A DNA stretch of 30,569 bases from Bin87 sp034423115 (lineage in GTDB: Bacteria; Chloroflexota; Dehalococcoidia; Lucifugimonadales; UBA3495): contig DAOUJD010000059.1 of assembly GCA_034423115.1 (NCBI GenBank), positions 1-30,569 of the forward strand. The letters are read 5' to 3'. The position numbers and the translations under genes are program-made. Numbering within the stretch: position 1 is the stretch's first letter; each line of letters opens with the position of its first letter. Under the pieces are notes generated by a model, which worked only from the letters and a program-made list of their open reading frames with translations, did no database searches and was not told where the DNA came from. This document shows, piece after piece, positions 1 through 7,558 of this stretch.

Positions 1-348
1 CGCAAGGGCGGCGTCATCGGCATAACCGCCGTGCCCAACCGCCTCAGCAACGACCCCGAGCAGAGCATCGAGTGCGTGCTGGACCACTACGACTACATGG
101 TCAACCTGGTGGGCGTGGACCACGTGGGCATCGGCACCGACACCAGCATCGGCGACTCCGTGGGCGTGGGCGAGGCAGTGATGGGTCGGCCCGGCCCCAC
201 GCCCGCCCGCTACATGAACGGCCTCGAATCCCCCGCCGACGGCAAGAACATCATCCGCGGCCTCATCGCGCGGGGGTATTCGGACGAGGACGTTCGGAAG
301 ATCGCCGGGGGGAACGCGCTGGCGTTTTTCAGGCGGGTGATGGGGTAA
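1..348 (+). CDS. Membrane dipeptidase (peptidase M19), 3' part only
   Basis: The reading frame is open from base 1 and ends at TAA 346-348, so this is the C-terminal 115 residues of a gene that starts outside the window. The sequence has the family motif GVDHVGIGTD followed by a glycine-rich loop, and the usual M19 ending (GLESPADGKNIIRGL, then RGYSDEDVRKIAGGNALAFFR). Family members are zinc enzymes that hydrolyse dipeptides, often with a D- or dehydro-residue, and many bacterial ones act on small non-peptide amides. The zinc-binding His/Asp/Glu residues lie mostly upstream and cannot be checked. The GTG at 31 is an internal codon, not a start. The family is clear; the substrate is not. Confidence 0.88.
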   Translation, partial: RKGGVIGITAVPNRLSNDPEQSIECVLDHYDYMVNLVGVDHVGIGTDTSIGDSVGVGEAVMGRPGPTPARYMNGLESPADGKNIIRGLIARGYSDEDVRKIAGGNALAFFRRVMG

Positions 349-429
349 CACGAAACACTGTGTCTTGGTACATAGTCCCGGTGGCGAAGGCCACGTGTAA
401 AATCAAGCGAAGGGCCGTAGACGGAATTC

Positions 430-2160
430 ATGTGTGCACGACGAAATACAAGGAACCCTGTGATTGCTGTTCCTTTGCCTTGGCGAAGGGTCACCGGCGC
501 TGCATTGCCTGATGATGCTTTTATGGACGAGTTGAGGAGAATACCCGTATATGGCTTGTTGCCGTTTTTGGTGAGATTGCTCCAGCATGAAGATTCCCCG
601 GTAACCGAGCAGCGATTACCGATGGACCGTTTTGTGCCGAGGTTGTTTTCCGGCGAGTTAGCACGCAAAGCCTACTCATGCCTGCGTGCTCCGGGTCCTT
701 GGATATTCTTTTCCAAATGGCAGTTGCTTCTGGCTATCAAACTATTGTGCACGTTCGGTTCACGAGAGCAAACTTCAAAACCGGTCGAAGCTTGGCAAGC
801 ACTGAGGCTGCTGCTGATGGTTAACAGTTATTACCCTGATGACCCAAGCCCCCCTACCGATGACGATGCGGCAGTCCAACACATCCAATCGGTGGCGTTA
901 CGCGGATTTGCTATACCGCACTACGAACGACCGAGTGACTTGATCAGCCGCTACGCTGAAATTTACGGCAACTTAGCGAAACCCGACAAAAAGTGCACGT
1001 TTCGCACGTGGGTAGACGTGGAGAAAGTGGCGCGTAACGATCTCGGGTTCGAGTTAGAAGTTTTTAAAGCGGTGATGTTTGGAATATTTGTTAGCGCAAC
1101 TCCCGTTCTCGACAGCGAAGATCGCAATTTGCTCCCGACGCAGTTCGATCCTGCATTATATTTTTCTTCGTCCCCGATACCATCGGATACCATAATTTCA
1201 GCATTAAGCCACGTGACTGTGACGCCAGACCAGATCAGGGAGGAGCACCTCACTAACTACGGCGATTCAATAGGGAACCCCGTGGATGTTGCCCTGCTTT
1301 TGAGAAAGCCAGTCATTCAAATCGCCGAGAACAGACTAGCAGGGTTGTCAGGGGAGTTACTCGTTCAAAAATATACGTCTGGATTGTATTGGGATATCCA
1401 CGACGCCCTACCAAATGGATCTGACCATGAGCCTAGCCGCGAGATGTTCCAGAATTTTTTCGGCGAACTCCACGAACGTTATGGTCAAAGTATCCTGCAG
1501 AGAGTCGTGGAACGGCAGACAAAAGCAAAAAGAAAAACAGAGCTGTGGCCCGAAGGCAGTTACCCAAGTGGACCAGGAGCTAATCCCGACAGTGTCCTAT
1601 TGGAGATGATCGGCACCAGGAACACACGCGTTACGCTGTTCGAGTTCAAAGTAGGTCGCCCTCAATATCAAACCAGCATTGTGCGAGGGGATATCGAACA
1701 GTTCAATAAAGATTTGGCGAAAAAAATCGAAACCGGATTGCACCAAGAAATCGACCTCTTCAGAAGGTTGATTTCTAGGGCCAGGTCAATCCCGAGGCTG
1801 TCTACAGGAACCGTGACAAAATGGTTTTTCATAATTGTCGTAACCGATCCGTTTCCCGCAATGGGAATGTTTTTGGATCCACTCCGGGAAAGACTACAGA
1901 CGGTGGCCCGTGACACTGACAGTGCACTACACGGCCCGTACATCCTGTCGCTGTCGGAGTTAGAACAATTGGAAGCGTTGGCTGACAACAGAGTTTCCGA
2001 GTTGCTATTGCAATGGGAGAACAGCTCGGTCCGAGATTGGCCATTTAATTCGTTCTTCTTGAAACGCACGAACGCCAAGCCGCTGAAATTTGATCGTCTC
2101 GCTGAAGCAGCTGATAGGGAACTACAGAAAACGAAGGAATTTTTGCTGCCGAGTTTTTGA
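430..2160 (+). CDS. Orphan 576-aa protein with a PD-(D/E)XK nuclease-like signature
   Basis: I do not recognise this protein. The N-terminal ~370 residues are mixed helical sequence without a motif I can name. Around residues 386-407 there is Pro-Asp (D387), then a short strand ending in Glu-Phe-Lys (E405, K407), the spacing of motifs II and III of PD-(D/E)XK nucleases (restriction endonuclease-like fold). A hydrophobic strand (KWFFIIVVTD) and a helical tail follow. No signal peptide or membrane segment is evident. The ATG at 430 has only a weak purine stretch upstream; ATG 523 is an alternative. Base and codon use are visibly more AT-rich than in most of the window, suggesting acquired DNA. 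It lies 81 bp after the dipeptidase on the same strand. A role in DNA degradation or defence is inference only. Confidence 0.7.
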   Translation: MCARRNTRNPVIAVPLPWRRVTGAALPDDAFMDELRRIPVYGLLPFLVRLLQHEDSPVTEQRLPMDRFVPRLFSGELARKAYSCLRAPGPWIFFSKWQLLLAIKLLCTFGSREQTSKPVEAWQALRLLLMVNSYYPDDPSPPTDDDAAVQHIQSVALRGFAIPHYERPSDLISRYAEIYGNLAKPDKKCTFRTWVDVEKVARNDLGFELEVFKAVMFGIFVSATPVLDSEDRNLLPTQFDPALYFSSSPIPSDTIISALSHVTVTPDQIREEHLTNYGDSIGNPVDVALLLRKPVIQIAENRLAGLSGELLVQKYTSGLYWDIHDALPNGSDHEPSREMFQNFFGELHERYGQSILQRVVERQTKAKRKTELWPEGSYPSGPGANPDSVLLEMIGTRNTRVTLFEFKVGRPQYQTSIVRGDIEQFNKDLAKKIETGLHQEIDLFRRLISRARSIPRLSTGTVTKWFFIIVVTDPFPAMGMFLDPLRERLQTVARDTDSALHGPYILSLSELEQLEALADNRVSELLLQWENSSVRDWPFNSFFLKRTNAKPLKFDRLAEAADRELQKTKEFLLPSF

Positions 2161-2250
2161 GGGCAGGATCCAGCAGCCATTCCATGCGACGAAAGGACAA
2201 ATCTTGACCAGTGTCCGTGGAAGCCGTATTGGGCCAAGAAATAACGCCGA

Positions 2251-2400
2251 TCACAAGTTCAGCTCCCAAATGTACAGTCCGCTCTGGAGGCGGCCTACGA
2301 TGTACACAATGCCGGTTTCGTCGACGTGTACGTCGTAGATGCTGTTGGCGTCGGTGGCAGACAGCGCCCTTACGGCGCTGGTGGGTTGACGGTTGCGCTG
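2251..2400 (-). pseudogene. 3' remnant of an LVIVD-type beta-propeller gene
   Basis: Reading the minus strand from 2400 down to a TGA at 2251-2253 gives about 49 codons that look like the C-terminus of an LVIVD-repeat protein: SIYDVHVDETGIVYIVG, then RLQSGLYIWELNL and stop. The final strand pattern (DVxVDxxGxxYxxxR..GGLYILE) is typical of the last blade of these extracellular propellers. No start codon or upstream blade is present: the similarity stops where the neighbouring nuclease gene ends, so the rest of the propeller is missing. This suggests a deletion or insertion junction near 2400. The family call comes from pattern memory over a short stretch. Confidence 0.5.
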
Positions 2401-2401
2401 C

Positions 2402-2812
2402 TCAATCCTGAAATATTGTTTTGAGCCTGGCGCCGATTTCTCCGATAGGGCACAGGACTATGTCGTTGAGTTCGGCCAACTCTCCGACGCTCTCCGGGAT
2501 TTCCGGGAACGCATCATCGGGGACGCAGACTATCGCCGGCGCCTCGAAATAGTCGGCGTAGTGTCTAGCCTGGATAATGGGTCCCAAGAGGACCGGGTAA
2601 GGTTTTGCCTCCACCACGGCGTACTTCTTACCGTGGGACACCAATATGTCCGGGGTATAGGGAGAACCGGAGGGCTTGATCAGCCAGGAGTAAATTCGAT
2701 CCATCAACGTACGTTGGTCGGGCCTTTCCCAGGGCTCGATTGTTACTTTGTAATCCAATTGTTTGATGACGTCCGCCACCTGACGTTCAAATTCCATAGC
2801 TGCATACTGCAT
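2402..2812 (-). CDS. Small PD-(D/E)XK nuclease-like protein
   Basis: The 136-aa product has a compact restriction-endonuclease-like core: an N-terminal helix with E9, then Thr-Pro-Asp (D55), a short strand, and Val-Glu-Ala-Lys (E68, K70), followed by a Q81-xxx-Y85 helix and a strand ending in VCVPDD. This D...ExK...Q-x-x-x-Y order is typical of stand-alone PD-(D/E)XK domains, some of which are nucleases and some inactive or structural. The start at 2812 lies 7 nt after the stop of the upstream membrane gene, so the two are probably co-transcribed. GGAG lies about 11 nt before the ATG; M6 is an alternative start. The opposite-strand frame over the same bases has no recognisable motif. Confidence 0.72.
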   Translation of the reverse strand: MQYAAMEFERQVADVIKQLDYKVTIEPWERPDQRTLMDRIYSWLIKPSGSPYTPDILVSHGKKYAVVEAKPYPVLLGPIIQARHYADYFEAPAIVCVPDDAFPEIPESVGELAELNDIVLCPIGEIGARLKTIFQD

Positions 2813-2819
2813 ATTTGAA

Positions 2820-3317
2820 TCAGCTCCATACGATCAAGCCGCCGAGCACTCCCAGCGCGGTTCCCACGATGGCTCCGGCGAGCATCCACCCTGCCTTTTT
2901 GACGTTATCCCGCACGCGCATGTTCTTCTGCCTGCGCATCACGACCTTGTGCAGTGGCCCGGTGTTGTCAATAACGGGCGTTTGTAAAACTCCGGTTACG
3001 GTGGCTGCCAATTGTATCGCAACGGCATTCCGGTATTTCAGCAACGCGTCGATACAATGAGCAAGGCTGTCGCCGTGGATGGACACCACCCACCGATGAT
3101 CTACGTAGAGCGCCGAACCGCTCACCTCGGCGACGACCGCGCCGGGAGACGTGATGACCTGGCCGAGCACCCGTCTTTGCATCGAGTGGGTCATATCATG
3201 CAGATGTTCCGCATTCATCAACTCCAGTGCTGATTGCTCGCTCAAGCTCGCGTGGCCTTCTACGGTGTCCCGTATTTCAAGGACCGTCATACCTAGCGGA
3301 TGATTGGTTTCGTCCAT
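2820..3317 (-). CDS. Hypothetical protein with C-terminal membrane anchor
   Basis: This 165-aa protein is not recognised. Residues 1-130 are soluble-looking, with hydrophobic strands (VITSPGAVVAEVSG, ALYVDHRWVVSIHG). A basic segment (RRQKNMRVRDNVKK, about 128-141) precedes one hydrophobic, glycine-rich helix (about 143-164) that runs to the C-terminus, so it is probably a tail-anchored or single-pass protein with the bulk in the cytoplasm (positive-inside rule). It is the first gene of a two-gene unit with the small nuclease-like protein 7 nt downstream. The ribosome-binding site before ATG 3317 is weak, and M10 (about 3290) is a possible alternative start. A membrane-tethered nuclease pair is conceivable but unproven. 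Confidence 0.6.
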   Translation of the reverse strand: MDETNHPLGMTVLEIRDTVEGHASLSEQSALELMNAEHLHDMTHSMQRRVLGQVITSPGAVVAEVSGSALYVDHRWVVSIHGDSLAHCIDALLKYRNAVAIQLAATVTGVLQTPVIDNTGPLHKVVMRRQKNMRVRDNVKKAGWMLAGAIVGTALGVLGGLIVWS

Positions 3318-3546
3318 AATATCTGAGGCGCGGGTCTGGATTTAGTTTTGGCTGCGAACATTCTCATTGTACATTAATTGCATCATTCATTTCGTTGCGC
3401 CACATCATTGTTTCCGACGGGTTGGCGAATGACTTGATCGAGATGCTGCGTGAGTGCAATCCGGCATGGCGAGCCAAATCGGGCAGACCCTTTCCAACCG
3501 CTGTACAATTTGCGGCAGATCAGGTTGAAGGAGGCGGGTGTTTGTT
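3318..3546. promoter_or_regulatory. Divergent intergenic region
   Basis: This gap of about 230 bp separates the minus-strand membrane/nuclease unit from the plus-strand flavin oxidoreductase. Bases 3340-3400 are clearly AT-richer than the surroundings and probably hold the divergent promoters, but I could not settle on -35/-10 pairs. AAGGAGG at 3528-3534 is the ribosome-binding site of the downstream gene. Confidence 0.35.
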
Positions 3547-4593
3547 ATGAAGTTTGCTTTGTTTTTGCTGGGTTCGTGGACGGAGCCGGAGGTCGGGGCG
3601 CAGAGCCGGATCTTTGACGAGATGGTGGAGCAGGCGGAGTACGCCGAGGAGCTGGGCTTTGATTCGATCTGGATCGCGGAACACCACTCCAGCCGATATG
3701 GGATCTGTCCCTCATTGATGCCGTTGTTGACCCACATCGCCGCCCGCACCAAGAAGATTCGCATCGGGGCCGGCGTCAGCGTGCTGCCCTTCTACAACCC
3801 GATATTCCTTGCCGAGGAAAGCGCCATGCTGGACGTGTTGAGCCACGGCCGGCTGGACTTCGGGGTCGGGCGCGGGTCGGCGGACTACGAGTACGGCAAT
3901 TTCAACATCGACATGGACACGCGGGACGTCCGCACCCAGGAGGCGCTGGACATCATCCTGGGGCTGTGGACCGAGGACGATTTCACGTTCCAGGGCGAGT
4001 TTTACTCGGTGAAAGACCTGACAATCGCGCCCCGGCCCGTGCAAAAGCCCCATCCGCCGGTATACATGGCGGTGTCGCGCACACCGGCCAGCGTGGACGT
4101 CGCGGTCGAGCGGGACCTGCCCATCCTGACCAGTTTCTCGACGCCGGAGGCCGACAACCTGGGGCTGTTTTCGCTGTATGCCGAACGCTGCGCCGCCGGC
4201 AAGGACCTGTCAGTGGCGGATATGCCCTACTTCCGGTTCGTGTACCTGGACGAAGATGAGCGGGCAGCGCGGGAATATCCCCGTGAGTCGCTGACGTGGG
4301 TGCGGGATCTGGCCACCTACCGGCGGACGCTGACTCGCGGCGACGAGATCAACGTGGACCTGGACCACTGGCGGCAGGTCCGCACCACCGAGCCGGCCAG
4401 CTACGAGTCGGAGTTGGAGGGCACCGTGTACTTCGGGACGCCGGAGGACTGTGTGCAGCGGATTACCAAACTACGGGACGACCACGGGATCGGGTACTTT
4501 GGGGCGAGCATGTCGTTTGGGAGCATGGAGCACGCCAAGGTGATGCGTTCGATGGAGCTTTTCGCGAAGGAAGTGATGCTCAATTTCCGGTGA
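3547..4593 (+). CDS. LLM-class flavin-dependent oxidoreductase (luciferase-like)
   Basis: The 348-aa product is a full-length bacterial-luciferase-family TIM barrel. It shows the N-terminal strand MKFALFLLGSW, GFDSIWIAEHH near residue 40, RTKKIRIGAGVSVLPFYNP, the loop LSHGRLDFGVGRGS and the strand RPVQKPHPPVYMAVS. Such enzymes use reduced FMN or F420 and O2 as monooxygenases, or act as F420 dehydrogenases; the substrate cannot be read from sequence. ATG 3547 is preferred over the in-frame GTG 3538 because AAGGAGG (3528-3534) is only 3 nt before the GTG but 12 nt before the ATG. A second, distant family member lies at 10849-11982. Many LLM paralogues are a known trait of SAR202 Chloroflexota. 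Confidence 0.9.
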   Translation: MKFALFLLGSWTEPEVGAQSRIFDEMVEQAEYAEELGFDSIWIAEHHSSRYGICPSLMPLLTHIAARTKKIRIGAGVSVLPFYNPIFLAEESAMLDVLSHGRLDFGVGRGSADYEYGNFNIDMDTRDVRTQEALDIILGLWTEDDFTFQGEFYSVKDLTIAPRPVQKPHPPVYMAVSRTPASVDVAVERDLPILTSFSTPEADNLGLFSLYAERCAAGKDLSVADMPYFRFVYLDEDERAAREYPRESLTWVRDLATYRRTLTRGDEINVDLDHWRQVRTTEPASYESELEGTVYFGTPEDCVQRITKLRDDHGIGYFGASMSFGSMEHAKVMRSMELFAKEVMLNFR

Positions 4594-4958
4594 TGGGCCC
4601 CGGGTCAAGCTCCGGGAGCATTGGGTGTCGCCGCCGTACTTATCCCAAGCATGCTTGCTCAGCACCGTCCACTCGTGGTTCGACAAGCTCACCATGAGCG
4701 GACTGAGGCGGCATATGAGCGGGCGGAGATGGCGCATTAGCGGACTGGGGTGGCGGGGGCAACACATGGATCACCCGGGCTCGATTATGGATAACCCCGT
4801 TTCGATGGGGGGCATGATGTCCACCTGATGGGAGCAGCGGTTACAATTGTGAAGGCGGAAGCATGACGCGTCTGCCTAGTCACGGACGCAAGGAGAGAGG
4901 ATAAGCAGTACATCAGCACAACATCACCGTTCAGACACACCATTGGCAGGAGGGAGCC
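4594..4958. other. Non-coding gap with repeats
   Basis: No credible gene is seen in this 365-bp gap. It contains a 12-bp perfect palindrome CAAGCATGCTTG at 4646-4657, a GTTCGACAAGCTCACC segment at about 4679-4694 of the kind common in dispersed intergenic repeats, the degenerate tandem array at 4694-4759, and the ribosome-binding site (AGGAGGGAG, about 4949-4957) of the lactonase gene. Confidence 0.5.
4694..4759. repeat. Degenerate tandem repeat, three units of about 22 bp
   Basis: Three consecutive related units start at 4694 (ATGAGCGGACTGAGGCGGCAT), 4715 (ATGAGCGGGCGG..GGCGCAT) and 4738 (TAGCGGACTGGGGTGGCGGG). They share the core (A)GCGG(A/G)C(T/G)G and a GGCG(G)CAT ending. The array lies between two plus-strand genes and encodes nothing visible. 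Confidence 0.45.
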
Positions 4959-5864
4959 ATGGCAGCGAATCTGGATCAGATTGTGGAATCTTACGAGGCG
5001 GAACGGCTGGCGACCGGGTTTGAGTTTACCGAAGGGCCGCTGTGGCATCCGGACGGCTACCTGTTGTTCGTGAACAACCGGATCAATGTGATATATCGGC
5101 TGGTGCCCGGCGGCGAGCCGGAGGTGGTTCGGGACAACAGCGGCGGCGCCAACGGCCTGACCTTTGACCTGCAGAACCGGATCATCATGTGCGACGGGGA
5201 CGACCGTCAGATCACCCGCTGGGAGCCCGACGGGTCGATCACCGTGATCGCCGACCGGTGGGAGGGCAAGCGTCTGCACCGGCCCAACGACGTGGTGGTG
5301 CGCTCGGACGGGAGCATTTACTTCACCAACCCGGGGCTGCGGCTGCCGCCGGAGGAGCGGGAGATCGACTTTCACGGCATCCATCGCATCGCGCCTGACG
5401 GCACGGTGTCCGCCGTGATCACCGACCTGGAGTCGCCCAACGGCCTGGCGTTCTCGCCCGACGAGAGCATCCTGTACGCCGACAACACGCGGCGAGGCGA
5501 CGAATGCGCGGCGGAGAAGGAACGGGGCGAGGTCTGCACGCACCAGTACATCCGCGCCTACGATGTGAATCCCGACGGGTCGGTGAGCAACAGCCGTATG
5601 TTCGCGGAGATGCACTCGGCCGAGGACGGCGTGCCCGACGGCATGAAGGTGGACACCGACGGGCGGGTGTACTGCACCGGCGCGGAGGGCGTGTGGGTCT
5701 TTGAGCCGGACGGCACGCTGATCGGCATCATCCGGCTGCCCGAGATTCCGGCCAACTGCGCTTGGGGAGACGACGACTACCGTACAATGTACTTCACCGC
5801 CCGCAGTTCAGTGTACCGGATGCGGATGAAGACGACCGGCATCAACCCATGGCGCGGCGGCTGA
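4959..5864 (+). CDS. SMP-30/gluconolactonase family lactonase
   Basis: The 301-aa product is a six-bladed beta-propeller of the SMP-30/regucalcin/gluconolactonase family. The probable divalent-metal ligands are visible in their usual contexts: E25 in FTEGPLWHPDG, N161 in SPNGLAFSPDES and D227 in GVPDGMKVDTDG; N110 in HRPNDVVV is the usual substrate-side Asn. Family enzymes hydrolyse sugar lactones or other lactones; there is no signal peptide, so it is cytoplasmic. The start at ATG 4959 is supported by a strong AGGAGGGAG just upstream. It follows the flavin oxidoreductase on the same strand but after a 365-bp gap, so co-transcription is uncertain. A lactonase next to an oxygenase would fit a Baeyer-Villiger-type route, which is inference. 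Confidence 0.9.
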   Translation: MAANLDQIVESYEAERLATGFEFTEGPLWHPDGYLLFVNNRINVIYRLVPGGEPEVVRDNSGGANGLTFDLQNRIIMCDGDDRQITRWEPDGSITVIADRWEGKRLHRPNDVVVRSDGSIYFTNPGLRLPPEEREIDFHGIHRIAPDGTVSAVITDLESPNGLAFSPDESILYADNTRRGDECAAEKERGEVCTHQYIRAYDVNPDGSVSNSRMFAEMHSAEDGVPDGMKVDTDGRVYCTGAEGVWVFEPDGTLIGIIRLPEIPANCAWGDDDYRTMYFTARSSVYRMRMKTTGINPWRGG

Positions 5865-5928
5865 TCGGCGCTTTCGGTTTGCACAGACTTACGTAGGTCC
5901 AACCACTTTATGGTGGGCTGCTAAATAT

Positions 5929-7122
5929 CTACTTTTGCAACTCTTTCAAGTCTCGGACCAAGAATTGCAGTTCCCTGGTAAAGAACAAACACCCCCACAG
6001 GGAGGGGCCTTTCACTTCGACGTTCCATTCTTCGGTTCTCAGTACCGCACATGCGCCGAGGAGCACGGAGTGATCGGTCCCTTCGATGACGGTGGTGGAA
6101 AATGGCGAACAGGAAAGCGTCGCTGGAACCTCTTTCCGATCTTTACCAGGGCCCCTGGGGTCGTAATAGAAACTGTTCCAACGCTTCTCCAACTCAACGG
6201 AGTCCGTGGCAGCCGCAGCAGGGTCAGGGTAATACAAGACGATCAACGTTTCTTCGGCATCTTCCTGAACGCGATAGCCGAATAGAGCCAGATCGTAAGG
6301 AGAAAGCCGTCCCCATTGCTCCGGTCCTGCCATGTACCGGTCCAGCCGGGAGACGGGCCCGGTATTGACGGTGTTCCAGTTTTCCACTATCCAATGAGGA
6401 GGCATAAAAGCTCCGCCGATCAAGCCTTCTCCGATGGCCTGAATCAACGTCCGGTGCGGCTCACTCTCAAGAAGATTTGGAGATTCGCCACGGTTTGCGT
6501 CAATGAGTTGCTCAAGGATTCCAGTGGATGGCGCTGCTAGGATTTGGTCTTCCAAGAGAGCAACCCGGTTCAATAGAAGGCCCAGAAGAAGGCCCAGAGG
6601 ATGCAGGCTTGGGGCAAAGTCTTCATTGAGCCAATAATAGGCCGTTCCTGCGTAATCGCCCTCTTTGTAATCGAGCGCCTGGAGGCCGCCGGCCACGTTC
6701 TCGCGGTCGAAAGAACCCTCGGCCAGCAGAAATGTGGGAGTACGGTTTCCAGATTGCCAAGACCACGTACTCAGATCAAAAGCGACTACGTCCACCCCTA
6801 TCAGGTCAATCATGTTTTTGACGCGTTCGCTCAGGTGAGGGTGGAGAGGCGCCCCGCTGTAGAGCCTTTCCCAGCCCTTGGAATCTAACCGAGACAATTC
6901 TTCGGCGCTGTCAACTTCCTCCAGCCCATTTACAACGCGCGAGCCGTGGTAATCGGCAAACACTATGACTTCGCTGGAGAACTCAAGCGGAATCAGGCCG
7001 AGAGCCTCCGCGACGCGAGATTCGGAGGCGTCAATCGAGGGTTCGGGGGTGATGGGCCGCGCAGGGAACGTAGCGGTGTCAGATGTACACGCGATTATGG
7101 CCACAGATAGTACGAACGCCAC
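5929..7122 (-). CDS. Hypothetical putative lipoprotein, 5' end uncertain
   Basis: The function is not recognised. The N-terminus carries a hydrophobic run ending in an AIIAC lipobox-like sequence followed by a Thr/Ser/Pro-rich linker, so the protein is probably exported and lipid-anchored. The rest (about 380 aa) is soluble, with recurring acidic and aromatic strands (VDVVAFDLSTWSW, EGDYAGTAYYWL, ALFGYRVQEDAEETLIVLYY). The GTG at 7122 gives an unusually short signal without the usual N-terminal positive charge. The frame stays open upstream, adding ...EVRFHSPTLLLVV, which would make a proper signal peptide, but I find no ATG, GTG or TTG in frame there and no ribosome-binding site. The MITE-like element at 7216 may have displaced the original start. 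Codon use is less GC-rich than in neighbours. Confidence 0.65.
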   Translation of the reverse strand: MAFVLSVAIIACTSDTATFPARPITPEPSIDASESRVAEALGLIPLEFSSEVIVFADYHGSRVVNGLEEVDSAEELSRLDSKGWERLYSGAPLHPHLSERVKNMIDLIGVDVVAFDLSTWSWQSGNRTPTFLLAEGSFDRENVAGGLQALDYKEGDYAGTAYYWLNEDFAPSLHPLGLLLGLLLNRVALLEDQILAAPSTGILEQLIDANRGESPNLLESEPHRTLIQAIGEGLIGGAFMPPHWIVENWNTVNTGPVSRLDRYMAGPEQWGRLSPYDLALFGYRVQEDAEETLIVLYYPDPAAAATDSVELEKRWNSFYYDPRGPGKDRKEVPATLSCSPFSTTVIEGTDHSVLLGACAVLRTEEWNVEVKGPSLWGCLFFTRELQFLVRDLKELQK

Positions 7123-7215
7123 AACCAGCAGCAGCGTTGGGCTATGGAACCGAACCTCGCTGCTTATGATTTTCTGAACGATATGCTTCGGGAGTATTTT
7201 AATGAGACGCCTATC

Positions 7216-7354
7216 CTGAGAGGGCGTGTGACATATCCCCTCTCCCTCTGGGAGAGGGTTAGGGTGAGGGCGTACCCCGGCTCTTGCAAGAACGAATTAC
7301 GCCACTATAACTCACTTACGACAGGCTCAATGGATATGTCACACGCCCTCTGAG
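7216..7354. mobile_element. MITE-like element with 23-bp terminal inverted repeats
   Basis: The left end (7216-7238) and right end (7332-7354) are inverted copies: AGAGGGCGTGTGACATATCC on the left matches GGATATGTCACACGCCCTCT on the right over 20 of 20 bases, extended to 23 bp with one mismatch. The 139-bp element has no coding capacity and contains one copy of the CCCTCTCCC hairpin repeat. Size, perfect termini and lack of genes fit a miniature inverted-repeat transposable element. I could not find a convincing target-site duplication in the flanks, and no matching transposase lies in the window. Confidence 0.6.
7237..7270 (-). repeat. Dispersed CCCTCTCCC hairpin repeat, copy 1 (reverse orientation)
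   Basis: CCCTCTCCC (7238-7246), a 3-nt loop and GGGAGAGGG (7250-7258) form a perfect 9-bp stem, followed by the constant flank GTTAGGGTGAGGG. This is the reverse complement of the consensus seen at 12203 and 15878. It lies inside the MITE-like element. Confidence 0.75.
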
Positions 7355-7558
7355 AGATTGGCGCCATGGTACCACCGACATTTGCCGTACTCGCCCACCG
7401 TCGCGTATAAAGCGACACCATGCACAGGCCCGGGGAGTAAAGCCTTATACTGGCCAACAACAACACTGTCCTCAGACAATACCCGGGGAGCCGCGGGCGC
7501 CTGTTGAGACGAGCAATCTTGCAGGGGCGCGCGGCGGATGCTAAGGAGGAACGATTTC

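Larger units (their letters stand above)
7123..7558. other. Intergenic region carrying the MITE-like element
   Basis: This 436-bp region between divergent genes contains the inverted-repeat element described separately (7216-7354). The rest (7355-7558) shows no gene. Its last bases hold TAAGGAGGA, the ribosome-binding site of the PuuE-like gene. No clear promoter was identified. Confidence 0.5.

Noticed and set aside
2393..2818. Plus-strand open frame of 141 codons
   Set aside because: It mirrors the minus-strand nuclease-like gene, which has a clear D/ExK motif and operon spacing; the plus translation has no recognisable pattern.
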